Source: Chitinophaga nivalis
Lineage (GTDB): Bacteria > Bacteroidota > Bacteroidia > Chitinophagales > Chitinophagaceae
Assembly (NCBI RefSeq): GCF_025989125.1
Contig: NZ_JAPDNR010000001.1
Coordinates: 1,532,301-1,596,300 of the forward strand
Direction of reading: 5' to 3'
DNA length: 64,000 nt
Shown: positions 44,457-52,695 of the stretch, in pieces
Position numbering within the stretch: the stretch's first letter is position 1
Layout of the letters: every line of letters begins with the position of its first letter
Program-made: the position numbers and the translations under genes
Notes under the pieces: model-generated
The model's database searches: none
The model's input: only the letters and a program-made list of their open reading frames with translations
What the model was told of the DNA's origin: nothing

Positions 44457-45833
44457 ATGAGAAAGACAGTTGTTATTGATGTAGTGGGACTTTCCCCCTC
44501 CGTATTGGAGCACATGCCTTTTCTGAAGGCTTACTCCCGGCAGCGGCATATGGCTACCATAGCACCTATGTTGCCGGCTGTGACCACGGCTGTACAAAGC
44601 ACTTATCTGACCGGCCAATGGCCCAGTGAACATGGTATTGTGGGCAACGGCTGGTACGACCGCACAGATGCTGAAATTAAATTCTGGAAACAATCCAATA
44701 AACTGGTAGACGCACCCAAAATATGGGATAAAGCCCGGAAACTGGACCCTGCTTTTACCTGCTCGCAAATGTGCTGGTGGTACAATATGTATGCGAATGT
44801 GGATTACTCGCTTACACCACGTCCGAATTATCTTTCCGATGGCCGCAAAATTCCGGATTGTTACACCACGCCGGATACCCTCCGCGATCACCTGGTGCGT
44901 GAACTGGGACCTTTCCCCTTGTTTAATTACTGGGGCCCTACTGCCAATGCAAAATCATCCCAATGGATAGCTGATGCCGCGATCATCACAGATAAATTGT
45001 ATGATCCGACTTTAACGCTGATTTATCTGCCATTGCTGGATTACTGCCAGCAGAAGTTCGGGCAGGATATGGCACGTAACGGAAAAGAGATAGGCGAGAT
45101 GGATGAAATTTGCAAACAGCTCATCACCTACTACCAGCAAAAAAACTGTGATCCATTGATATTATCAGAATATGGTATTACCAATGTACATCAGCCTATA
45201 CATATTAACCGGTTGTTAAGAGCGGCCGGATTATTATCGCTGCGGATAGAAAGAGGACTGGAACTGCTGGATGCAGGCGCTTCGAAAGCCTTTGCAGTAG
45301 CAGATCATCAGATAGCGCATATTTATATCAACGATCCTGCCTGTTATAAGCAGGTACGCAGTATCCTGGAAAATACACCGGGTATAGAACTGGTACTCGA
45401 CCGGGAAGGAAAAAAAGAACATCACCTGCATCACGAACGTAGCGGGGAGCTGGTAGCCGTAGCAGATGCCAACAGCTGGTTTACCTATTACTATTGGGAA
45501 GATGATCAGAAAGCCCCGGATTTTGCCCGTATTGTGGAGATTTTCAGGAAGCCGGGTTATGATCCTGCTGAGATGTTCCTGAATCCTGCAGATCCGCTGG
45601 TGAAGCTGAAAGTAATTGGCAAACTGATAAAAAAGAAACTGGGCTTCCGGTACCTGATGGACGTAATTCCATTGGATGCCACCCTGATAAAAGGTTCTCA
45701 TGGCCGGCTGGAGAAAGATCCTGCCTGGCATCCGCTGATTATCAGCCCGGCGCCACTGGGTAAAGATACGCTGCTGGCTACAGAAGTATATGATGCCATG
45801 TGGAACCATCTCACTGGTACAACTACCACCTGA
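44457..45833 (+). CDS. eboF: EboF, nucleotide pyrophosphatase/phosphodiesterase-like protein
   Basis: 458 residues from the ATG at 44457; a GTG 12 bases upstream is also in frame. Alkaline-phosphatase superfamily features: VVIDVVGLSP (metal Asp), APMLPAVTTAVQSTYLTGQWPSEHGIVGNGWYD (Thr nucleophile region), YLPLLDYCQQKFG, LSEYGITNVHQPIHINRLL and KGSHGRLEKDPAWHPLI (late His ligands). Members hydrolyse phosphodiester or phosphonate-type bonds. No signal peptide is visible, so it acts in the cytoplasm. It is the last ebo gene and is followed by a strong terminator. Confidence 0.88.
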   Translation: MRKTVVIDVVGLSPSVLEHMPFLKAYSRQRHMATIAPMLPAVTTAVQSTYLTGQWPSEHGIVGNGWYDRTDAEIKFWKQSNKLVDAPKIWDKARKLDPAFTCSQMCWWYNMYANVDYSLTPRPNYLSDGRKIPDCYTTPDTLRDHLVRELGPFPLFNYWGPTANAKSSQWIADAAIITDKLYDPTLTLIYLPLLDYCQQKFGQDMARNGKEIGEMDEICKQLITYYQQKNCDPLILSEYGITNVHQPIHINRLLRAAGLLSLRIERGLELLDAGASKAFAVADHQIAHIYINDPACYKQVRSILENTPGIELVLDREGKKEHHLHHERSGELVAVADANSWFTYYYWEDDQKAPDFARIVEIFRKPGYDPAEMFLNPADPLVKLKVIGKLIKKKLGFRYLMDVIPLDATLIKGSHGRLEKDPAWHPLIISPAPLGKDTLLATEVYDAMWNHLTGTTTT

Positions 45834-45862
45834 TTATTATCCCTGTTTATAAAAAATTATGC

Positions 45863-45900
45863 AACATCAGCTGTTATAAATACAGCTGATGTTTTTTTTG
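45863..45900 (+). terminator. Intrinsic terminator of eboDEF
   Basis: aacatcagctgt (45863-45874) pairs perfectly with acagctgatgtt (45882-45893), followed by a T run. Confidence 0.92.
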
Positions 45901-46073
45901 CTGCGAGTCAATTTACGTATATCCGTTCCAGTTATAGCCGCTATTTTGGACAACTTTCCTGCTTCAAAAAAAATAGTAAACACTGATTTATTTTTCTATT
46001 TTCATGCAACCGATTGTTATTTCCCGTGTTGTCAGCAATATAAAAAGCAGAACAGTAAACAAAGAAGTCCGTT

Positions 46074-47411
46074 ATGAAAAGAAGAGATTTTATAAAAACC
46101 GCTTCTATGGCTGGTTTAGGAACAGGTATCACCCTGCTCAATTTTCCTGTTTTTGGTAAAAGTGCACCCGGCAACAAACTGGTGCTGGCCGTAATGGGGG
46201 TAAACTCCCGCGGCAACTGGCTGGCGCAGGTCGCCGCGCGGCTACCGGGAGCAGAAATCGGCTACATCTGCGATGTGGAAGATGAAGCCATCGCAAAAGG
46301 ATTAAAAGCAGTGGCCAGTGTACAGTCCCGCAAACCAACCGTCATCAAGGATATCCGTAAACTGCTGGAACAGCGTGACTTTGACGCCCTGTTCATCGCG
46401 GCGCCGGATCACTGGCACGCCCCGGCAGCCATCATGGCCGCCGCAGCTGGTAAACACGTATATGTGGAAAAACCCTGTGCCCACAACCCGCAGGAAGGAG
46501 AATGGCTGGTAGCTGCCGCCAGAAAGTATAACCGGCTCATACAAATGGGTAATCAGCGCCGGTCCTGGCCTAATCTGCAACAGGCAGTAAAAGAGGTAAA
46601 AGAAGACGGCATCCTGGGCAAAGTATACTATGGCCGGGGATGGTATGTAAATAACCGCGCACCGATAGGTACCGGCAAAAAAATAGCAGTACCGGGTACA
46701 CTCGACTGGAACCTGTGGCAGGGGCCTGCCCCCCGCATGGATTATCTTGATAACATTGTGCACTACAACTGGCATTGGCGCTGGCATTGGGGCACCTCCG
46801 AAACCTGTAACAATGCTACCCATGAACTGGATTGTTTACGCTGGTTTATGGACCTGGATTTCCCTATAAAAGTAACCTCGGCGGGCGGCCGGTATGCCTA
46901 TCCCAAAGACGACTGGGAAACACCGGATACACAAACGCTGCAGTTCGAATTTGAAGGTGGGAAAGCGGTTGCCTGGGAAGGCCGCAGCTGCAGTCCTTTT
47001 AACCTAGAAGGCAGTAGCCGTGGATTTGCCCTCTTTGGCGAAAACGGTAGTTTATATAACAGCGGCGGCGATCACTACAAGATCCTGGATACCAAAAATA
47101 AAGTGGTGAAAGAAGTAAAACAGGCGGCCAATGCCGAACGGAGTGTAGTCAATACCGTGAGTCCGGCCGGTGAGTTTTACGACGCGGTACACATCAGTAA
47201 TTTCCTGGAAAGTATCCGGGGAAATGATACCCTTCATTCGGATATCAGCAGTGGTTACCGGAGTACGTTACTTTGCCTGCTGGGCAATATAGCACAACGT
47301 ACCGGCCGGGTGCTGCATACGGATCCGGCAAATGGTCATATCCTGCATGATGCAGAAGCCATGAAAATGTGGCGTAGATCCTATGAAAAAGGTTGGATAC
47401 CTATCATTTGA
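46074..47411 (+). CDS. Gfo/Idh/MocA-family oxidoreductase, exported
   Basis: 445 residues. The N-terminus MKRRDFIKTASMAGLGTGIT is a Tat-type signal, giving periplasmic export of the folded, NAD(P)-loaded enzyme. Rossmann domain: LVLAVMGVNSRGNW, then DALFIAAPDHWHAPAAIMAAAAGKHVYVEKPCAHNPQEG (the EKP motif with catalytic Lys). C-terminal domain: NATHELDCLRWFMDLDFP. In Bacteroidota, such enzymes linked to DUF1080 proteins oxidise C3 of glycosides or reduce 3-keto sugars; two DUF1080 genes and a SusCD pair lie nearby, so that pathway is plausible here. Confidence 0.92.
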   Translation: MKRRDFIKTASMAGLGTGITLLNFPVFGKSAPGNKLVLAVMGVNSRGNWLAQVAARLPGAEIGYICDVEDEAIAKGLKAVASVQSRKPTVIKDIRKLLEQRDFDALFIAAPDHWHAPAAIMAAAAGKHVYVEKPCAHNPQEGEWLVAAARKYNRLIQMGNQRRSWPNLQQAVKEVKEDGILGKVYYGRGWYVNNRAPIGTGKKIAVPGTLDWNLWQGPAPRMDYLDNIVHYNWHWRWHWGTSETCNNATHELDCLRWFMDLDFPIKVTSAGGRYAYPKDDWETPDTQTLQFEFEGGKAVAWEGRSCSPFNLEGSSRGFALFGENGSLYNSGGDHYKILDTKNKVVKEVKQAANAERSVVNTVSPAGEFYDAVHISNFLESIRGNDTLHSDISSGYRSTLLCLLGNIAQRTGRVLHTDPANGHILHDAEAMKMWRRSYEKGWIPII

Positions 47412-47751
47412 TCAATTGCCTGCTGCCGGTATTTGCTGTCCGGCAGATGCTCCGGCAGCAGGCGCTGCGGCCGCATTTTGTTTAATTTAAGCGGCAAAAA
47501 ATTAAGTTTCCATTAAAAAATATCGCTAACCCCCTGCTTACAGGAGATTGCCGCCTGCGGTCTGTTCCTGTCTGTTATTTTCTGCATTTTATTCCCTATT
47601 TTTATAAAGCAGTTTCATTCACTATTTACAGCAAAAAATAACGTTAACCACGCCTGCAATATATGGTCGCATATGAACAGGCGCTTGTATGCTATGACAA
47701 CATCACATGCATAGACATGTCTATTACAATTAATTTAAAAAACCTGCTGCT
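47412..47751. other. Intergenic region, 340 bp
   Basis: A long-loop inverted repeat gcctgctgccgg (47418-47429)/ccggcagcaggc (47452-47463) follows the oxidoreductase gene, without a T run. The remainder is A+T rich with no convincing gene or RNA. Confidence 0.5.
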
Positions 47752-48108
47752 ATGTTCGATCATACCCTTGACTTGTGCCGCTCGTTGCCGGCTGTCAGCA
47801 CTGAGAAGAAGTGGGATAATGAACTGCGTTTCTTTGTTGGAGAAAAGCTCTTCTGTATGATATCCCTGGACCCGCCACATCGGGTATCTTTTAAATGCAG
47901 TCCGACACAGTTCCATCAGCTGATCAACCGGCCGGAAATTGTGCCCGCGCCTCACCTGGCCCGGTATCACTGGGTACAGCTGAAAGGAGAAAGTCTCCTG
48001 CCGGAAACGGAGTTGGATGCTTTCCTGCACAATGCCTACGAGCTGATTAAAAGCACGTTGCCGCCCCAGGAACAGGATGCGATCAATAAGATGAGGATGG
48101 ACGCCTGA
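47752..48108 (+). CDS. MmcQ/YjbR-family protein
   Basis: 118 residues, the family's usual size. LCRSLPAVSTEKKWDNELRFFVGEKLFCMISLDPPHRVSFKCSPTQFHQLINRPEIVPAPHLARYHWVQL is the MmcQ/YjbR pattern (cyan-type double-wing DNA-binding-like fold). Molecular function is unsettled. Its stop codon is directly adjacent to that of the TauE/SafE gene on the other strand, with no room for a terminator, so the two transcripts overlap. Confidence 0.93.
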   Translation: MFDHTLDLCRSLPAVSTEKKWDNELRFFVGEKLFCMISLDPPHRVSFKCSPTQFHQLINRPEIVPAPHLARYHWVQLKGESLLPETELDAFLHNAYELIKSTLPPQEQDAINKMRMDA

Positions 48109-48894
48109 TTATTTCCAGAGGGTAAAAAAGATGTCGTACAAGCCAAATACGATGAGCGTCAGGGCAAATAACTTTTCCAACGCAGGCGTCTTCATTTTAA
48201 CGGCTGTTTTTGCACCCAGGTAAGAAGCCGGAAAAGCGGTGAGCGACAGCAGCAATGCGATATTCCAGTCTATATGACCCAGCCACCAATGCGTTAAAGC
48301 GCCCGGTACCGAAAGAATAGCGGACAATACCACTGCACAGGCCAGGGCCTGTTTGATAGGCATCTTTAACTGCTTGATAAAAAAGGAGCTGAATAATATA
48401 CCACCGGCATTGGCCAGCAACCCGGCTAAAAATCCGATACCCAGGGCGGCTGTCAGCAGCTGTCTGGCCGGTATGGAAGCAACTGTAGCCACCGGTGTAT
48501 CCGGCATGGGTTTCCGGCGCAGGAAGGCATATAACAGGGAAATGCCAATGGTAATAATAAAAAGTGCGGTTAATATCATGAGGGTTTTACCTGGCAGATA
48601 ACTGCTGCACCAGGAACCAAGTACTGTAGCCGGTACGCCCAGCGCGGCACATATCAGGATCACCCGTTTGTTGAATAATTTTTCCTTACTGTAAACTGCT
48701 GTTGCCGATAAGGTACTGGTAATGGAAGCGGGTAACGGCGATGCCAGGGCAAAGAAGGGATTTACCCCTGCAAAAATCTGCAAGGCAGGCGTACTGATGG
48801 CACTGCCACCTTTCCCCAATAAACCCGATAAATACCCTACTACTAAGCCTATCAGTAATACCGACAGGTATTCTGTTTGTTGTAAATATCCCAT
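48109..48894 (-). CDS. TauE/SafE-family sulfite/sulfonate-type exporter
   Basis: 261 residues with about eight membrane helices. The N-terminal repeat GLVVGYLSGLLGKGGSAISTPALQIFAGVNPFFALASPLPASITSTLSATAVY and the second-half repeat LGIGFLAGLLANAGGILFSSFFIKQ are the internal duplication of the TauE/SafE (DUF81) family. Members export sulfite, sulfoacetate or other organic anions. No sulfur gene is adjacent to indicate the substrate. Confidence 0.92.
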   Translation of the reverse strand: MGYLQQTEYLSVLLIGLVVGYLSGLLGKGGSAISTPALQIFAGVNPFFALASPLPASITSTLSATAVYSKEKLFNKRVILICAALGVPATVLGSWCSSYLPGKTLMILTALFIITIGISLLYAFLRRKPMPDTPVATVASIPARQLLTAALGIGFLAGLLANAGGILFSSFFIKQLKMPIKQALACAVVLSAILSVPGALTHWWLGHIDWNIALLLSLTAFPASYLGAKTAVKMKTPALEKLFALTLIVFGLYDIFFTLWK

Positions 48895-49092
48895 CTTATT
48901 CGTCCCTCCGGGAACGTACGTGCAACTGGTTGGTGCGTGGTTGGTTAAAAAAAATTACAGGTAATCAAAAATAGGCTAACATTATTCCGTAGACAAATAA
49001 GTAGGATAACTATAAGTTATGGGCGATAACAAGATATTATATTTATTGTTAGTCTATAAGGTAAGAGGGAATGAAGGAATACGAAGAAAAAT

Positions 49093-49119
49093 GCCCTGTT
49101 TTCGGAAAGAAAACAGGGC
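49093..49119 (-). terminator. Terminator of the DUF885 gene
   Basis: gccctgttttc/gaaaacagggc (49093-49103 with 49109-49119) forms a perfect 11-bp stem, and on the minus strand ATTTTTC follows. It lies 24 bp past the DUF885 stop. Confidence 0.85.
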
Positions 49120-49142
49120 GTATAATAACAAGTAACTATCGG

Positions 49143-50930
49143 TTATTTCACCTGGCTGCTCCATCGCGCCATTTTTTCTTCCAGGATAGAAAGCGGTACA
49201 CAACCATCTTTCAGCAGTTCATCATGGAAAGAAGCGAGGTTAAACCGGTCGCCCAGTTCCTTCGTATACTTCCTGCGCAGTTCCTGTATTTTCAGTTCTC
49301 CGGTTTTGTAGGAAAGTGCCTGGCCCGGAATCGCCATATAACGCTCAATTTCAGCGATGGCTTCCGCCTCAGAAAGGGGTTCATTCTCCATCATGTATTT
49401 GATGGCCTGCTCACGGGTCCAGCCTTTGGCATGTAAACCGGCATCTACCACCAGGCGGATGGCGCGGTGTATTTCATCGGTCAGCCGGCCGAAGTACATA
49501 TACGGATCGCTATATAAACCCAGTTCTTTACCCAGACTTTCACAATAGAGGGCATACCCTTCACCATAGGCGCCTATCCAGGAGAACCGGCGGAATTTAG
49601 GCAGCGAATCGTTTTCCTGTTGCAGGGAAATCTGGAAGTGATGCCCCGGAATGGCTTCGTGCAGGAATAAACACTCCATACCGGAATAAGGGAAGGTTTT
49701 AGCATCAAGAATCGGCACATAAAATACACCAGGCCGGGTACCATCTGCACTACCCTGCTGGTATTCTGCGGAAGCAGAAGCAGCCCGGTAGGCTTCTGTT
49801 TGTCTGATCTCAAATTTTGTTTTCGGGAGATGACCATACATTTTTTTCACACCCGGCATGATCTTATGCTCGATAGCTTTAAACGAATCGAGGATCGCGG
49901 CCGGCGTAGCAAAAATGCGCAGGTGCTTATCGTTGCGTACCTGATTGAAGAAAGCGGCGAGGTCGCCTTTGAAACCGGTGCTGTTTTTCACGGTCTCCAT
50001 TTCTCCCCGGATGCGGGCCACTTCCTGTTCGCCGGTGGCATATACTGCTTCCGGAGACGGTGAGGTAGTTGTCCAGGAACGGATCAGGTAATTATAGTAT
50101 GCCTGGCCATCGGGAATACCGCCAATACCGCTGGTGCTGCGGGCTTTAGGCAGGTATTCTGTTTGCAGGAATTGTTGCAGTTTAGCGTAGGAAGGCAGGA
50201 TATACGTTTCCACCGCCGTTTTATAATCTTTGGCCAGCAGCCCCAGGGCATTGGCATCGAGAGAGTCCGGCATTTTTTTCAACGGAGCAAAGAAAATATT
50301 GTCTGCCTTGTTGGTGGCCAGGTCTTTCATTTGCGGAATCACTTTTACTACCAGACTTTTTGGCAACACATAACCCGTGGCAATACCCCGGCGCATATTG
50401 GCAATAGCCGTATCTGTCCATATAGCAAAACGTTCCATCCGATGGATGAAGTTGCGGTAATCCTTGTCTGTTTTAAACGGTTGTGCACTGCTGCCGGAAC
50501 CTAATTGGGCTAAGGTAATGGGCAGGCAGGTAAACTGTTGTACAGGCATGAGGTGATCATGAAAAGTTAAGCCTTCCCGGTTGATATCAAATTCCCGTTT
50601 CAGCATATCATACGTGATCCGGTCGTTGCCGGAGATAGCAGCAGTATCAATGCTTTTCAGCGTCTGTTGCCATGCTGCATAAAATGAATCCGCTTTGGCG
50701 CGAAAGGCTTCACTGATATCGATCGGCAACTGATCATTATATTGATTTTCACCATTGAAAGTCGCTTGTAATGGATTTAAGGCCATACTTTCTTCATAGT
50801 AGCGGGCCGCCAGGTGACGCAGGGAATCCTGCATGGCAGCGGACTGCTGTGCACTGTTTTTCGGCTGGCAGGCACTGAATAGTAAGACTGCGCCGAGCAG
50901 GAACCGGCTTTTTTGTTGTAAGAGATGCAT
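49143..50930 (-). CDS. DUF885 family lipoprotein, putative metallopeptidase
   Basis: 595 residues from the ATG at 50930, which gives a lipoprotein signal ending LLFSAC. The DUF885 core is clear: AYYNYLIRSWTTT, then YSGMECLFLHEAIPGHHFQISLQQEND (HExxxGHH zinc-type site), EGYALYCESLGKELGLYSDPYMYFGRLTDEIHRAIRLVVDAGLHAKGWTREQAIKYM. Related proteins are thought to be exopeptidases. The upstream 32 codons of open frame have no signal and were excluded. A hairpin separates it from the DUF1080 gene upstream. Confidence 0.92.
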   Translation of the reverse strand: MHLLQQKSRFLLGAVLLFSACQPKNSAQQSAAMQDSLRHLAARYYEESMALNPLQATFNGENQYNDQLPIDISEAFRAKADSFYAAWQQTLKSIDTAAISGNDRITYDMLKREFDINREGLTFHDHLMPVQQFTCLPITLAQLGSGSSAQPFKTDKDYRNFIHRMERFAIWTDTAIANMRRGIATGYVLPKSLVVKVIPQMKDLATNKADNIFFAPLKKMPDSLDANALGLLAKDYKTAVETYILPSYAKLQQFLQTEYLPKARSTSGIGGIPDGQAYYNYLIRSWTTTSPSPEAVYATGEQEVARIRGEMETVKNSTGFKGDLAAFFNQVRNDKHLRIFATPAAILDSFKAIEHKIMPGVKKMYGHLPKTKFEIRQTEAYRAASASAEYQQGSADGTRPGVFYVPILDAKTFPYSGMECLFLHEAIPGHHFQISLQQENDSLPKFRRFSWIGAYGEGYALYCESLGKELGLYSDPYMYFGRLTDEIHRAIRLVVDAGLHAKGWTREQAIKYMMENEPLSEAEAIAEIERYMAIPGQALSYKTGELKIQELRRKYTKELGDRFNLASFHDELLKDGCVPLSILEEKMARWSSQVK

Positions 50931-51020
50931 ACTGGTAACGGGTTGTTTGTTTATTAAATCTACAGCGCAAAATTGGTAAATCCATGCGGTTTGTCTGCAG
51001 GAGACAGCTACTAAAGAAAA

Positions 51021-51045
51021 AAGCATCCCGAAGAATCGGAATGCT
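51021..51045 (-). terminator. Terminator of the two-domain DUF1080 gene
   Basis: agcatcccga/tcggaatgct (with one mismatch pair) reads on the minus strand as a stem-loop followed by TTTTTTC, about 40 bp after the DUF1080 stop. Confidence 0.8.
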
Positions 51046-51085
51046 TATTTAGAACAGTGAACAATGAAAAAAAAGATAAATAATA

Positions 51086-52453
51086 TTATTTCAATACTTT
51101 GATGCGAATGTTTTTGAAAGAAACCTCATTACCATGATCCTGTAAAAGGATGTGCCCTGCGGGCCACAAACCGAAATTCTTCCAGTTTTTATACTTACTG
51201 GCAGCTACCAGATCCTTGAATGAAGCGGATCCTCTTTCGTACTCCAGTACCTTGAATCCGTTAAGCCAATGCTCCACGTGATTGTTTGGATACACAATAA
51301 TACGACCTTTGTTCCATTCTCCAATAGGGTTGAGTGCACGTTTTTCCTGTTTTCTTGTCATGAGGTCGTAAAGACTTGCCAATGTGCGGTTTCCATCGCG
51401 ACCTAATTTAGCGTCGGGATGTTTTTCATCATCCAGTACCTGGTACTCCAGCCCGATAGCAGATTTACCCCCCGTTTCATAGCTTTCACTCACAAAATAC
51501 TTTACGCCGCTATTCGCTCCTGGCGTGAGTTTAAAAGAAAATTCCAATGCAAAGGCAGCATATTCTTTTTCCGTAATAATATCTCCGCCACTGCCCTCTT
51601 CATTACCATCGGAATGGCGGATCGTGAGTACGCCATCCTGTATGATCCAACCCTGGTCCGGAAAAGATTTTTTATAGGCGCCCCGCCAGCCATTAGTGGT
51701 TTTACCATCCCACAGTAGTTGATAACCATTCTTTTTTTCCTGACTGGATAGTGTATTGTCTACATTGTTGACTACATAAATCTGATCATAAGGGGAATAT
51801 TGTGAAGGCGCCGGATTTTCCATAATACGGAGGTTTTTCCAGTAGATATTTTTACCGGCATCTTCTGCATTTTTACCAATGTTATGTACCTGTAAAGCAA
51901 TGAAACCTTTGGGTAAAGCTGTATCCACCACATGGGCAGTAGGTACGCCGTTAACCCAGGTGCGCATTTCCGGCCCGCGGCATTCAATACGGTATTTGTT
52001 CCAGCCCTCTTTCCGGAAAGCCTGCTGCCCTGCGGGATTCAGCTCCATCGGATATTGCCAGCCTCTTCGCCCTTCTTCATATATACCACCGCTCCATTTA
52101 CGGTCGGAAGGATCTATTTCCATCTGATAGCCATATACCCGGCCATTCTGGTAGCCAGGATCACTTTGGCTCCGGAACTGTATACCGGAATTAAAGTCTT
52201 TACCCAGCTTGAATTCCAGTTCCAGGATAAAGTCGCCATATACTTTTTCGGTAGCCAGGAAGGAGTTGGGAGTACTCAACACGGTTGTACCCACGATTTC
52301 ACCGTTTTGGGCCGCGTATAGGGCATTGCCGCCCAGCTGCTTCCAGCCTTTCAGGTCTTTGCCGTTAAAAAGTTGCTGCCATTGGGCTTTCTGTGCAAAC
52401 AGGCCGCCATACATACAGAGTAAGCCGCCGCATAAAAGGATCATCTTTTTCAT
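51086..52453 (-). CDS. Two-domain DUF1080 (3-keto-glycoside hydrolase/lyase-like) protein, exported
   Basis: 455 residues from the ATG at 52453, signal peptide ending YGGLFAQ. Two tandem concanavalin-like DUF1080 domains: first about 25-215 (WQQLFNGKDLKGWKQLGG ... GDFILELEFKLG ... NSGIQFRSQ), second about 250-455 (LLWDGKTTNGWRGAYK ... ALEFSFKLTPGANSGVKYFV ... EHWLNGFKVLEYERG). DUF1080 includes enzymes acting on 3-keto-disaccharides or 3-keto-glycosides. It is divergent from a SusC gene; the shared region carries two LacI-type operators. Confidence 0.92.
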   Translation of the reverse strand: MKKMILLCGGLLCMYGGLFAQKAQWQQLFNGKDLKGWKQLGGNALYAAQNGEIVGTTVLSTPNSFLATEKVYGDFILELEFKLGKDFNSGIQFRSQSDPGYQNGRVYGYQMEIDPSDRKWSGGIYEEGRRGWQYPMELNPAGQQAFRKEGWNKYRIECRGPEMRTWVNGVPTAHVVDTALPKGFIALQVHNIGKNAEDAGKNIYWKNLRIMENPAPSQYSPYDQIYVVNNVDNTLSSQEKKNGYQLLWDGKTTNGWRGAYKKSFPDQGWIIQDGVLTIRHSDGNEEGSGGDIITEKEYAAFALEFSFKLTPGANSGVKYFVSESYETGGKSAIGLEYQVLDDEKHPDAKLGRDGNRTLASLYDLMTRKQEKRALNPIGEWNKGRIIVYPNNHVEHWLNGFKVLEYERGSASFKDLVAASKYKNWKNFGLWPAGHILLQDHGNEVSFKNIRIKVLK

Positions 52454-52501
52454 AACTAAACCGGAATATGAGATCACCAAAATAAACAATGAAAATCATT
52501 T

Positions 52502-52517
52502 TTACAACCGATTGCAA
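52502..52517. promoter_or_regulatory. LacI-type operator, imperfect copy
   Basis: ttacaaccgattgcaa matches TTGCAAwCGwTTGCAA at 14 of 16 positions. It lies 48 bp upstream of the DUF1080 start. Confidence 0.55.
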
Positions 52518-52604
52518 ATTTTATTGGCATATTTCCTCTGCCATAGCTGGATTTCTGGCCTTTTAAGTGTGTTGGTAACACTTTCGCGCATTTTTGATAT
52601 TTTT

Positions 52605-52620
52605 TTGCAATCGTTTGCAA
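52605..52620. promoter_or_regulatory. LacI-type operator, good copy
   Basis: ttgcaatcgtttgcaa has two TTGCAA half-sites around a central CG, the typical LacI/GalR arrangement. It lies 75 bp upstream of the susC start and 103 bp centre-to-centre from the imperfect copy. Confidence 0.7.
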
Positions 52621-52695
52621 TAATGCAAAATTATCTTATTTTGGTTTGAATTTCACAGGCGAGAAGCTATCATCCAAAATCCGTTAAACAACGTT

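Noticed and set aside
47418..47463. Long-loop inverted repeat considered as a recombination site (attC-like)
   Set aside because: No integrase, cassette or R'/R'' core sequences are nearby; a plain hairpin at the 3' end of the oxidoreductase gene is simpler.
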